64,000 nucleotides of DNA from Archangium violaceum Cb vi76 (GTDB taxonomy: Bacteria > Myxococcota > Myxococcia > Myxococcales > Myxococcaceae): positions 1 to 64,000 of the forward strand of contig NZ_JPMI01000227.1 in NCBI RefSeq assembly GCF_000733295.1, given 5' to 3'. Under the pieces are notes generated by a model. That model was not told the origin of the DNA. It was given only the letters and a program-made list of their open reading frames with translations, and did not search any database. A program made the translations under genes and the position numbers. Position 1 is the first letter of the stretch. Every line of letters starts with the position of its first letter. Positions 16,943 through 24,983 of the stretch are shown here, piece after piece.

Positions 16943-17820
16943 TGCGTGTTCAGCTCGTTGTGACGGGAGACATGGAGCATCTCGCTCTCGGACCGGCTCT
17001 GGAGCGGATTTTGAGCGCGGCAGGCGGAGATGTGCAGTTTCTGCAACCGCGCAAACTCGGAGACGGAGCGATCACCACATCCCCACTGCCTCCATTATCC
17101 AGTCCGCAGACGCCAGCGACGGTGAAGCGCATGGCCAAGACCCTCGTCGCCGAGACCTTGAGCGGGCGGACGGGGAGTCCGCCAGATCTTGTGGTTGGAA
17201 TCGATGATTTGGAACTTGCGAATGCGCACCAGCCACAGGTTGTAGTCTCCTGGGTACGGCGTGCCCTCAACGAGGAGGTGAGTGCCCGTTGCTCCTCGCA
17301 GGATGCAGCGGAGCGGATGAAGAGAGTTCTTCGGGAGCGGTGCTCATTCCATCTCCTCGTACCACTCGTGGAGGCCTATCTTTTCGGCGAGCCGGCAGCT
17401 CTGGCCCGGGCCGGGGTCGCGTCTGGTGTCGCTGTGCATCGGCTTGGAGCAGATCTCGAGTCGTTTGAAACAGACGACCCGGGGTTCTTGCCGCGCGCTG
17501 AGAAGGAGAACGCCAAGAAGGCAGCTTTGGGCGCACCGTGGTGGCGCGAGGAGCGGCACCCCAAGCGGTATCTTGAATTCCTCGTTGAGTCCTCCGGCGC
17601 ACTTCTCTACGACGAAACAGTCAATGGTGTCCGTGCGCTTCGCACGCTGGACTGGATTTTGGTTGCATCCACCAGTCCGCTCCTGTTCGCGCGGGCTTTG
17701 TTCGAGGACATTTCCGATCTGCTCGGCATCGCGAATCCTCTCGGCCCTGGAAGCTGCAGCCCTCACACCTATCCCGCGAAAAATGTTCGTCGCGAGACGC
17801 TGATGCTTCGGAACCTATAG
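16942..17820 (+). CDS. TOPRIM-like (DUF4276-like) partner of the ATPase
   Basis: The 292-aa protein starts within the stop of the ATPase gene. Motifs fit a TOPRIM-type nuclease fold: an N-terminal VTGDMEHLALGPALERIL, where OLD-type proteins have 'vEG..E', then DLVVGIDDLEL with the DxD-like acidic pair near residue 87, LVEAYLFGEPAAL, and a late HPKRYLEFL. That last pattern recalls DUF4276/RloB-like proteins. The classic first Glu is replaced by Asp or shifted (GDME), so activity is uncertain. With the ATPase it forms a plausible two-gene abortive-infection or anti-phage module. It is convergent with the orphan gene 33 bp downstream. Confidence 0.6.
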   Translation: MRVQLVVTGDMEHLALGPALERILSAAGGDVQFLQPRKLGDGAITTSPLPPLSSPQTPATVKRMAKTLVAETLSGRTGSPPDLVVGIDDLELANAHQPQVVVSWVRRALNEEVSARCSSQDAAERMKRVLRERCSFHLLVPLVEAYLFGEPAALARAGVASGVAVHRLGADLESFETDDPGFLPRAEKENAKKAALGAPWWREERHPKRYLEFLVESSGALLYDETVNGVRALRTLDWILVASTSPLLFARALFEDISDLLGIANPLGPGSCSPHTYPAKNVRRETLMLRNL

Positions 17821-17853
17821 AACTGAATGCAGGGGGGCTCCTCGATGGGCGGG

Positions 17854-18516
17854 CTACCAGTCCCGATCGAGCTGCTCTCTTTCGGTGGTCTCTTTCGGGA
17901 TGAGGGTGCGCCAGTGTTCGAGCGCGGCTCGATACGACTTCTCATCGTCATAGGATTCCTCGAAGAAGGCTCCTGCCTTGGGGTCGTAACCGAACAGGAT
18001 GAAGTTGGACTGGACCTCCTTCACGAAAGGTGTGGTCCACATGGGCATGGTCTCCAGGAAGCCCTCGAGAAAGCCCGCGATGAACTCGACCACATCAATG
18101 ATGTCGTTCGTGCTCAGTTCGTTATCGAAGGGGGCGTGGTACGAGGTACGGCTGTGCGACTCGCTTGGCTTCTGGAGCCTGTAGAGGGTGGGCTCGACCA
18201 GAGAGCGGAAGTTCACGAGGCGCAGCAGATAGCGGAACTCGTTGCTGTCGCGACGCACGGTCAGCTTGAAGGAGAAGCTGAAGGAGCCCTTCCAACAATC
18301 ATGCAAGTCCCCGCTGGGTCCAGTGAGTACCGTCAAGGCCGCGTAGATTTGAGGCAATCCCAGTCGGTCCGTCAGGGTGATAAGTCTCGAGCTCCTGATC
18401 TCGATGGGAATGCTCAGTGCACGCGCCTTGCGGTAGAAGTCGTCTTCACACCGGCGAAGCTCTACGACGCCGCCGCCGGATAGGGTGATGGGTGGAAAAC
18501 TCTGGTCCTTGAGCAT
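17854..18516 (-). CDS. Hypothetical protein in the ATPase/TOPRIM island
   Basis: The 220-aa soluble protein begins MLKDQSFPPITLSGGG and ends EREQLDRDW. It is rich in aromatic and acidic residues, has no signal peptide or membrane segment, and I do not recognise it. GC content is lower than the flanking core genes. Starts at 18558 and 18588 are also open; the ATG at 18516 was chosen because a GAGGAGG lies about 17 bases upstream, though that spacing is long. It may be the tail of the defence island or an unrelated immunity-type orphan. Confidence 0.5.
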   Translation of the reverse strand: MLKDQSFPPITLSGGGVVELRRCEDDFYRKARALSIPIEIRSSRLITLTDRLGLPQIYAALTVLTGPSGDLHDCWKGSFSFSFKLTVRRDSNEFRYLLRLVNFRSLVEPTLYRLQKPSESHSRTSYHAPFDNELSTNDIIDVVEFIAGFLEGFLETMPMWTTPFVKEVQSNFILFGYDPKAGAFFEESYDDEKSYRAALEHWRTLIPKETTEREQLDRDW

Positions 18517-18606
18517 GGCAGGATGTGGGCAGGCCTCCTCGAAAGGTAGTGCCCCCATCGCACCAGTCAAGTTCGGCCCACCTCCCAACTCCAGAGGTTG
18601 ATTCGC

Positions 18607-19245
18607 TCAAGCCCGGGCCACCTGGGCCGGAGGCGGTGTCTCGCTCGGGCCAGGCTGGGAGGCCTCCGCGAGCGCCTCGATGCGCAACAGCAACTCCTCG
18701 ATGTGGCTCCGCTCGACGCGGGTGGCGGACGGGTTGCCCAGGCCGGAGAAACGCAGCAGCGTGAGCTGGGCGGCCAGCTCCTCGACGAGCCCGATGCTGT
18801 GCTCCAGCTCGGCCGCGGCGTGCTCGTACAGCCGGGTGAGCCGCTCCTTCACGCTCGCCGGTGCGCTGGCCAGCGCCACCTCCATCTCCAGCAGCCGCCG
18901 CTCCTGTGTCCGCAGACGCGAGACGAATCCGTCCAGCAACCGGTGCTCGCGCGCCTGATCCGCCGCCCACGCGCTCTCCACCGCCGCCTGCCTCCAGCAC
19001 TCCTCGAGCCGCCCCGTCACCTCGTCCAGCCGCCGGGCCCGCGCGCTCTGGTGGCCCCGCTCCACGCGCAGGGCGGCGTCTCCCGGACTGAGGAGCAGGG
19101 GGAGCAGGAAGGGCCAGAGGGCCAGGGCCAGCAGCGCCTGGCCGAGCCGTTCCGCGAGGGTGCTTCCCCGCTTCTGGACGAATGCACAGACCGCCGCCAC
19201 CGCTCCGAGCACGACATAGGCCGTGAGAATCACGAGTGCCGTCAT
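18607..19245 (-). CDS. Membrane-anchored coiled-coil protein
   Basis: The 212-aa protein has two N-terminal hydrophobic segments (residues 1-22 and about 35-53). A long helical, probably coiled-coil region follows (60-195), then a Pro-rich tail. A strong GGAGG precedes the ATG. It is the last gene of a three-gene minus-strand operon of membrane proteins (20610 to 18607, gaps of 11 and 13 bp). The function is unknown. Its 3' end is duplicated in degenerate form at 15626-15699. Confidence 0.65.
   Translation of the reverse strand: MTALVILTAYVVLGAVAAVCAFVQKRGSTLAERLGQALLALALWPFLLPLLLSPGDAALRVERGHQSARARRLDEVTGRLEECWRQAAVESAWAADQAREHRLLDGFVSRLRTQERRLLEMEVALASAPASVKERLTRLYEHAAAELEHSIGLVEELAAQLTLLRFSGLGNPSATRVERSHIEELLLRIEALAEASQPGPSETPPPAQVARA
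18611..18693. repeat. 3' end of the membrane-protein gene, partner of the degenerate repeat
   Basis: This is the right-hand, intact version of the sequence at 15626-15699, in the same orientation. It encodes the C-terminus of the coiled-coil membrane protein. The pair brackets the lower-GC segment holding the ATPase, TOPRIM-like and orphan genes. Confidence 0.55.
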
Positions 19246-19258
19246 GGTCCGTCCTCCT

Positions 19259-19990
19259 TCAGCCCAGCGCGTTGAAGGCCCAGAAGCCCAGGCCCGAGGT
19301 GAACGCCACCATCATCCAGGACACCCGCGCGAGGATGCCCACGCGGTACGCGTCCTCGGAGGACAGCACGGCGGTGGGGTTGCCCAGCGCGACTCGGGTG
19401 ACGGACTCGGCCAGCAGGCTCAGCAGCCGGTGGATGCGCGCACCGGCCGCCCATCCGGACAGGAGGAACGCCGCGGTGAGCAGCAGCGGCCCCGCCCACT
19501 CGGCATCCAGCCGCCACAGCAGGTAGAGCGGAGGCGCGAGCCCCGCCAGCAGCAGCGAGCCCGTGGCCGCCGAGGCCAGCAGTGCCGCCACCAGCCGGGC
19601 AATGGGTACACGCGCCGCCACGAGGATGCTCGCCGCGTAGATGGGGCCCAGCGACGCCGCGAGCGCCAGCAGCACGTTCATCGACGCCAGTGCCGCCGGC
19701 ACCGCCCAGGCCTCTCCATGGCCACGCGCGGCGCTCGCCGTGGCGGCGAAGGCGCTCGTGCACACGGCGATGACTCCCACCGAGCCGACCACGAGCCCCT
19801 GGAGCCGCGTGGCATCCAACAACCGCTCCACGATGGCGGACGGCTCGCGCAGGAGCTCCACGAGGAGCTGCCGCTCGGGCTCGGCGGGGACGGCGGGCTC
19901 GTGGAGGGGCGCGCGCTCCTCCACGGACCAGGGCATGAACGGCGTGAGGGGCTCGGCGGTCAGGGGGACAGTCGGGGAAATGGCTTCCAT
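19259..19990 (-). CDS. Multi-pass membrane protein, function unknown
   Basis: The 243-aa protein starts at the ATG at 19990 with a soluble, Pro/Glu-rich N-terminus (about 60 residues). It then has about five to six hydrophobic segments, including VVGSVGVIAVCTSAF, SWMMVAFTSGLGFWAF and Leu/Ala-rich stretches. This size and pattern recall Yip1-like or integral membrane helper proteins, but I see no defining motif. It is the middle gene of a tight operon with the genes at 20002-20610 and 18607-19245, so the three probably act as one membrane complex. Confidence 0.6.
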   Translation of the reverse strand: MEAISPTVPLTAEPLTPFMPWSVEERAPLHEPAVPAEPERQLLVELLREPSAIVERLLDATRLQGLVVGSVGVIAVCTSAFAATASAARGHGEAWAVPAALASMNVLLALAASLGPIYAASILVAARVPIARLVAALLASAATGSLLLAGLAPPLYLLWRLDAEWAGPLLLTAAFLLSGWAAGARIHRLLSLLAESVTRVALGNPTAVLSSEDAYRVGILARVSWMMVAFTSGLGFWAFNALG

Positions 19991-20001
19991 GGAAGACCTC
20001 G

Positions 20002-20610
20002 TCAGCGCCAGAGCGTGAGGAAGGAGGAGTGGACGCGCAGGAGGAAGACGGCGCCCAGGAAGAAGGCGAAGGCTCGTGACATCCACCAGGCGGCCCTCGA
20101 GGAGTCGAGCGAGGTGATGACGCGCACGGGCAGGGCCGCGAGGGTGGCGAGCGCGAGCCCGGGGACGAACACCGCGGGGAGTGCGAGCACGAGCGGTGCG
20201 TCCCGGGAGACGAGCACGAGGAACGCCATGAGGGGCATGACACAGGTGGCCACGAGCCCGGCGGCGAGCAGTCCAATGGAGGTGGCGGCGAGCAGGACGC
20301 GGGTGGTGAGGCGCAGACGCAGGTAGATGGCGAAGACGAGGGAGCCGGGGACGACGACGAGCAGGGCCTCGAAGACGGCGCGGAGGGCATCGAGCTTCGG
20401 GATGAAGCGGAGGCCGGTGGAGGAGACGAAGCCGGCGGAGGCGGAGGAAGCGGCCACGAGGAAGATGCCGAGCAGTGCCGGTGCGAGGGTCGCGGCGAGA
20501 GGGCGCCGGGCCATGTCGAGCGCTTCGCGAGCGGGCCGGTCCACCGCGCGCAGGAGAGAATGAATCAGGTCCAGGCGGCCCACCGCCGCCCCGGGAGATG
20601 CAGAGCCCAT
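20002..20610 (-). CDS. Multi-pass membrane protein, function unknown
   Basis: The 202-aa protein has a soluble N-terminus (DLIHSLLRAVDRPAREALDMARRP) followed by about five transmembrane segments. It is the first gene of the three-gene membrane operon, with the next gene 11 bp downstream. It and its neighbour have similar organisation, so they may be distant paralogues of a Yip1-like type; this is a guess from topology. The upstream hairpin repeat at 20674-20795 separates it from the NtrC-type gene. Confidence 0.6.
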   Translation of the reverse strand: MGSASPGAAVGRLDLIHSLLRAVDRPAREALDMARRPLAATLAPALLGIFLVAASSASAGFVSSTGLRFIPKLDALRAVFEALLVVVPGSLVFAIYLRLRLTTRVLLAATSIGLLAAGLVATCVMPLMAFLVLVSRDAPLVLALPAVFVPGLALATLAALPVRVITSLDSSRAAWWMSRAFAFFLGAVFLLRVHSSFLTLWR

Positions 20611-20673
20611 GAGGCCTCCTCAGGTGCGCGACATCGCGCGACCCGGGATTGAGCAAGCCCCGTGCCCGCAGGC

Positions 20674-20795
20674 TCCCTCTCCCTCTGGGAGAGGGCGGGG
20701 GGTGGAGGGTCGTCCCCTGCGGAGTTCCCCTCTGTGCGGACACGAGGGACAAGGGGAAGACCCTCACCCTGACCCTCTCCCAGAGGGAGAGGGGA
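20674..20795. repeat. Long imperfect hairpin repeat (REP-like), probable terminator
   Basis: The left arm begins TCCCTCTCCCTCTGGGAGAG and the right arm ends CTCTCCCAGAGGGAGAGGGG. The arms, about 37 bases each, pair over most of their length around a 47-base loop, and each arm is itself partly palindromic. This CCCTCTCCC/GGGAGAGGG word is a common interspersed repeat type in high-GC Proteobacteria and myxobacteria. It sits after the NtrC-type gene and could terminate its transcript, or be a MITE-like element. Confidence 0.75.
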
Positions 20796-20849
20796 CAGCT
20801 TCAGAGGTATGTAAGGCGTTACACAGGTATCCCAGCAACGGCGAGCCGC

Positions 20850-22277
20850 TCAGCCGATATGGAGTTCCTCGCGGATGCCGTGTTCATGGATTTTGTTGAA
20901 GAGGGTCTTGTAGCTGACCCCGAGCAGTCGGGCGGCGGTGGTCTTCTGCCCCTTGGCGGCCTGAAGGGCGGCGATGACGGCGGCACGTTCGGCGCTGGCC
21001 ACGGCTTCACGCAGCGTCTGGACGGTGGGCCCATCTCCCCCCGTCGTCACCTCCGCCGGAGCCGGAGCCGCGGCGGGACGAGGAGCCCCGCGCGGAGCCA
21101 GGGGCGCGCGGAGCGACTCAGCGTCGAAGTGACCGAGCACGACGGCGCGCTCGACGAAGTTCTCCAGCTCGCGCACGTTGCCGGGCCACGGGTAGGCCAG
21201 GGCACGCCGCGAGGTCTCCGCATCCGGCCTGGGAGGCGTGAGCCCCTTGCGCCTGGCGTGCTTCTCCAGGAAGTGCTCGATGAGGCCGGGGATGTCCCGG
21301 GTGCGCTCGCGCAGGGGGGGCAGGTGGATGGGAATGACGGCGAGCCGGTAGAGGAGGTCCGAGCGGAATTGCCCGCTCGAGGCCATGGCATCCAGATCGC
21401 GGTGGGTGGCGGAGATGACGCGGAGGTCCACCTTCACGGCCTCGCGCCCGCCGATGCGGGTGATCTCCCGCTCTTGCAGGACGCGGAGGAGCCGTGCCTG
21501 AGCCTCCAGGGACATGTCTCCGATTTCATCGAGGAAGAGCGTGCCGCCCTCGGCTGCCTCGATGAGCCCCTTGCGGCGGGAGTGGGCGCCGGTGAAGGCG
21601 CCGCGCTCGAAGCCGAACAGCTCGGACTCGAGCAGGGAGGAGGGCAGGGCGGCGCAGTTGACGGAGACGAAGGGCCCGTCGAGCCGGGGCGAGGCGGCGT
21701 GGATGGCGCGGGCGACGAGCTCCTTGCCGGTGCCGGACTCGCCGCGCACGAGCACGGTGGCATCCGAGGCGGCCACGCGGGGCAGGAGCGCGGCCACATC
21801 CCGCAGCCCCCCATCGGCGCCGATGAGTGCGCGGCCGGTGTCCGAGTCCGGAGCGAGCGTGGGGGCGGCGAGCTCCAGTTCCACGAGGCGGCGTCCCGTC
21901 TCCAGCGCGGCCTCCACGGAGGAGACGAGCCGCTCGTTGGGGAACGGCTTGACGAGGAAGTCGGCCGCGCCCGCGCGCAGCGCCTGCACCGCTCGCTCCA
22001 CGGTGCCGAACGCGGTCATCACGATGACGGGCGTGCGCAGTCCCTGCTTGCGCAGCCGGTCGAGCAGCACCAGCCCATCGCCATCGCCCAGCTTCACGTC
22101 GAGCAGCAGGAGGTCCGGCGCGTGGCGCGCGAGGTACGCCTCCGCGGCCGCCACCGAGTCGAGCGGAACGACCTTCAGTCCGCGTGCCCCCAGCACGTCC
22201 TGGTAGAGCTCGCGCAGGTTGTGCTCGTCCTCCACGAGGGCCACCTCGGGCCCGCCCACCGCGGCATCCACCGTCAT
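20850..22277 (-). CDS. NtrC-family sigma-54-dependent response regulator
   Basis: The 475-aa protein has three parts. The receiver domain has phospho-acceptor Asp60 in [10 protein letters not shown] and Lys110 in FLVKPF. The AAA+ domain has Walker A GESGTGKE (179-186), sigma-54-contacting GAFTGA (226-231) and Walker [12 protein letters not shown] (244-254). A Fis-type helix-turn-helix ends the protein ([18 protein letters not shown]). All functional motifs are intact, so it should activate sigma-54 promoters when phosphorylated. Its start overlaps the end of the kinase gene by 4 bp (ATGA), making a co-translated two-component pair. No sigma-54 promoter was identified in the window as its target. 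Confidence 0.95.
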   Translation of the reverse strand: MTVDAAVGGPEVALVEDEHNLRELYQDVLGARGLKVVPLDSVAAAEAYLARHAPDLLLLDVKLGDGDGLVLLDRLRKQGLRTPVIVMTAFGTVERAVQALRAGAADFLVKPFPNERLVSSVEAALETGRRLVELELAAPTLAPDSDTGRALIGADGGLRDVAALLPRVAASDATVLVRGESGTGKELVARAIHAASPRLDGPFVSVNCAALPSSLLESELFGFERGAFTGAHSRRKGLIEAAEGGTLFLDEIGDMSLEAQARLLRVLQEREITRIGGREAVKVDLRVISATHRDLDAMASSGQFRSDLLYRLAVIPIHLPPLRERTRDIPGLIEHFLEKHARRKGLTPPRPDAETSRRALAYPWPGNVRELENFVERAVVLGHFDAESLRAPLAPRGAPRPAAAPAPAEVTTGGDGPTVQTLREAVASAERAAVIAALQAAKGQKTTAARLLGVSYKTLFNKIHEHGIREELHIG

Positions 22278-23911
22278 CGCACGTCCTCCCTCGCTGGCCT
22301 GGAGCCCGCGGGTGCCACGGGCAGCTCCACGCGGGCCATGGCGCCTGGCCGGTCCCCGCGCGGCAGGAGCCCGAGCCTTCCCCCCACGGCTTCGATGGCC
22401 GAGCGCGAGATGGCGAGCCCGAGTCCCGTTCCACCGGCCTTCGTCGTGTAGAAGGGCCGGAAGAGCCGCTCGCGATCCACGGCCTCGAGCCCCTTGCCCT
22501 CGTCGCGCACCTCGACGACGACGCGGCCCTCCTCACACCGGGCCACGACCTCGATGCGCCCGTCCCGCGTCTCCCGCATGGCCTCGGCGGCGTTCTTCAA
22601 GAGGTTCAGCAGCACTCCGCGCAGCGCGTCCTCGTCGCCCACGGCCCTCAGGTCCGGATCCAACCGGGACACGAGCGTGGGGAAGTCCGGTTCACCCTCG
22701 GCCACCGCCACCGCCTCCAGGACGATCCGCGACACATCGAGCGGGCTCTCCCCCTTCTCACCCCTCGGCGCCCGGCCGAGGCTCAACAGCTCGGCGACGC
22801 GTGCGTCGATGCGATCGCTCTCCTCGCGGATGATGCGGACCGCCTTCTCGAAGCGGGCGCGGTGCTCGGGGGAGACGTGCCCGGCCTGTCCGGAGAGCAG
22901 CTCGGCGTAACCCCGCACGGCGGCCAGTGGATTCTTGATTTCATGGGCCACCGAGGCGGCCAGCTCCCCGGCGATGGCGAGCCGCTCGGCACGCTCCAGC
23001 CGGCCGCGCAGGGCCGCCGCCTCGGCGCGGGAGGCCGAGAGCTGCTCGGAGAGCCGTGCCTGCTTGGGGAACAGGAGCTGCTCGATGCCCCGGTTGAGCT
23101 GCTCGCCCAGGCCGATGAAGAGCAGGGAGGCGACGAGGACCACCCCCACGGAGACGGAGACCTGGACGAGGTCCACCGGGTAGCCCAGCACCCGGAACAC
23201 CGCGACGACGGCGCAGGCCACGGCGATGGCGAGCACCGCGTGGGTGAGGGCCCGGGAGACGGGAAGCTGCACGGCGACCCGCTCGTGGAGGATGTAGCTG
23301 AGCGTCGCCAGCTCCGCGGCGAGCACGATGCACAGCAGCGCTCCACTGCCAGCGGGCGCCCCCCGCGACAGCTCGAACACCGTCCGGAGCAGGCAGACGA
23401 GCAGCGACACCCCGATGAGCGCCGTCAGGTGCCGCGAGAGCCGGCGGACGGAGGCGTTCTCATGGCGGCACAGCGTGAAGCGGAGCCCGCCGAGCAGCCC
23501 CACTCCGGCGAGTCCCAGCGCCTGGGGGAACACCGCCAGGAGCGGCTGAGCGAAGACCACCGCCACCCACGCCGACAGCCCGAGGAGCGCCAGCCCGGCG
23601 GGCAGGAGGGCCCATCGGAGCCACCGGCGTGCCTGGGACGGTTCGAGCTCGGCGAGGGCATCGGCGATGAAGCCGGAGATGGACATCAACGCGGCGAGAC
23701 CGACGGCCACGCGGACGGATTCACGGGCTCGGGGCTCCAGGAGGACGACGAACCACCCTGCGGCGAAGAGGGCGACTCCGGTGGGGCCGCAGGCGAAGAA
23801 GAGCTTGCGCCGCTCTCCCCTGGCGGAGGCGAGGACGTAGCCGGCCAGCAGGCCGTTGAAGAGCGCCACGATGAGCGCGACGATGGACGAGGCGAGGAGA
23901 TGCGCCGACAT
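22274..23911 (-). CDS. Membrane sensor histidine kinase (NtrB-like partner)
   Basis: The 545-aa protein has seven or eight transmembrane helices in residues 1-270, then a short coiled linker and the HisKA domain with His323 in SVAHEIKNPLAA. A HATPase domain follows with N (LLNLLKNAAEAM), G1 (VEVRDEGKGL), F (LFRPFYTTKAGG) and G2 (GTGLGLAIS) boxes. The multi-pass N-terminus is like the 7TM-type sensory modules that perceive signals within the membrane. It is encoded directly upstream of, and overlapping, the NtrC-type regulator, which is its likely target. Confidence 0.93.
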   Translation of the reverse strand: MSAHLLASSIVALIVALFNGLLAGYVLASARGERRKLFFACGPTGVALFAAGWFVVLLEPRARESVRVAVGLAALMSISGFIADALAELEPSQARRWLRWALLPAGLALLGLSAWVAVVFAQPLLAVFPQALGLAGVGLLGGLRFTLCRHENASVRRLSRHLTALIGVSLLVCLLRTVFELSRGAPAGSGALLCIVLAAELATLSYILHERVAVQLPVSRALTHAVLAIAVACAVVAVFRVLGYPVDLVQVSVSVGVVLVASLLFIGLGEQLNRGIEQLLFPKQARLSEQLSASRAEAAALRGRLERAERLAIAGELAASVAHEIKNPLAAVRGYAELLSGQAGHVSPEHRARFEKAVRIIREESDRIDARVAELLSLGRAPRGEKGESPLDVSRIVLEAVAVAEGEPDFPTLVSRLDPDLRAVGDEDALRGVLLNLLKNAAEAMRETRDGRIEVVARCEEGRVVVEVRDEGKGLEAVDRERLFRPFYTTKAGGTGLGLAISRSAIEAVGGRLGLLPRGDRPGAMARVELPVAPAGSRPAREDVR

Positions 23912-23949
23912 AGACGACCCCCCGAGCGTATCACGCGGGGCGCGGTATC

Positions 23950-24975
23950 ATGTCCGCGATGCGTGTCCTCGCCCTCGTCGTCCTCCTGGCCAGCGCCGTG
24001 GCCGTGGCCAGTGAGCCGGAGCCGGAGCTCACCGGCTCCATCCAGTTGCCCGCGGATCCCTCCCCGGCCGAGCTCATCCGAGACAGCCACTACTGGATCT
24101 CCAACGAGGACCACCTCGGGCTCTTCCACGAGGCGGTGAAGGACAAGCGGGGCGTCTACCTGGGAGTGGGCTCGGACCAGAACTACCTGCTGGGCGCCTG
24201 GGCCCGCGCGGAGCGGCTCGTGCTGATGGACTTCGATCAGTCCATCGTGGATCTCCACCGTGTCTATCGCCTCATCTTCCTGGCGGCGGAGACGCCCGAG
24301 GAGTTCCTGCGCCTGTGGAGCAGGGAGGGCCGCCCGGAGGTGCGCCGCCTCATCCAGGAGAGCCCCGGTTCCCGGTTCGAGAAGGCGAGCCTGCTCCGGG
24401 CGTACGGCACCGCGCGCGGGGCGGTGGAGCGGCGGCTGAAGCGCGTGGTGGAGCAGATGAGGAAGGCCTCGCTGCCCTGCTTCGTGGTGGATGCCGGCGA
24501 CTACGCGCACATCCGCGGCCTCTATCAGCGGAACAAGGTCCTCATCGTGCGGGGTGATCTCACCGCCCATCGCACGGTGGCCGCCATCGGCCGGACCACG
24601 ACGCGGGCGGGGAAGAAGCTGGGGGTGCTCTACCTCTCGAACGCCGAGCAGTACTTCCCTTATGACCGGGACTACCGGAGCAACATGCGCGCGCTCCCGC
24701 TGGACGGCACCAGCGTGGTGGTCCGCACGAGTGGCCAGCGGGGCATCACCCACGTGAAGGGCACTTACTACCACTACAACACCCAGTCGGGTTCGAGCTT
24801 CCTGGCCTGGCTGGAGGACGTGAAGACGCGGGATGTGCGCGGGATGCTCCGGTACGCGCCGGACACCGGGAAGCCCCGCGGGCTGTCGCGGCTGGACATG
24901 GGGCCCGCCGAGGCGCGCGAGGCGTGGAAGCGGAAGCTCCTCGAGAAGCGGACGAGAAGGATGGCGCGGAAGTGA
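23950..24975 (+). CDS. Secreted LIC_10091-like protein
   Basis: The 341-aa protein has a Sec signal (MRVLALVVLLASAVAVAS). A segment GVYLGVGSDQNYLLGAWARA and DFDQSIVDLHRVYRLIF follows, resembling the conserved core of LIC_10091-type proteins, which have a methyltransferase-like fold with unknown activity. The GVGSDQNY loop could bind a nucleotide-like ligand, but no catalytic residues can be assigned. The start is either the ATG at 23950 or 23959. It diverges from the histidine kinase, with a 38-bp gap, and lies 8 bp before the FGE-like gene, so these two exported proteins are probably co-expressed. Confidence 0.55.
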   Translation: MSAMRVLALVVLLASAVAVASEPEPELTGSIQLPADPSPAELIRDSHYWISNEDHLGLFHEAVKDKRGVYLGVGSDQNYLLGAWARAERLVLMDFDQSIVDLHRVYRLIFLAAETPEEFLRLWSREGRPEVRRLIQESPGSRFEKASLLRAYGTARGAVERRLKRVVEQMRKASLPCFVVDAGDYAHIRGLYQRNKVLIVRGDLTAHRTVAAIGRTTTRAGKKLGVLYLSNAEQYFPYDRDYRSNMRALPLDGTSVVVRTSGQRGITHVKGTYYHYNTQSGSSFLAWLEDVKTRDVRGMLRYAPDTGKPRGLSRLDMGPAEAREAWKRKLLEKRTRRMARK

Positions 24976-24983
24976 GGAGCGCG

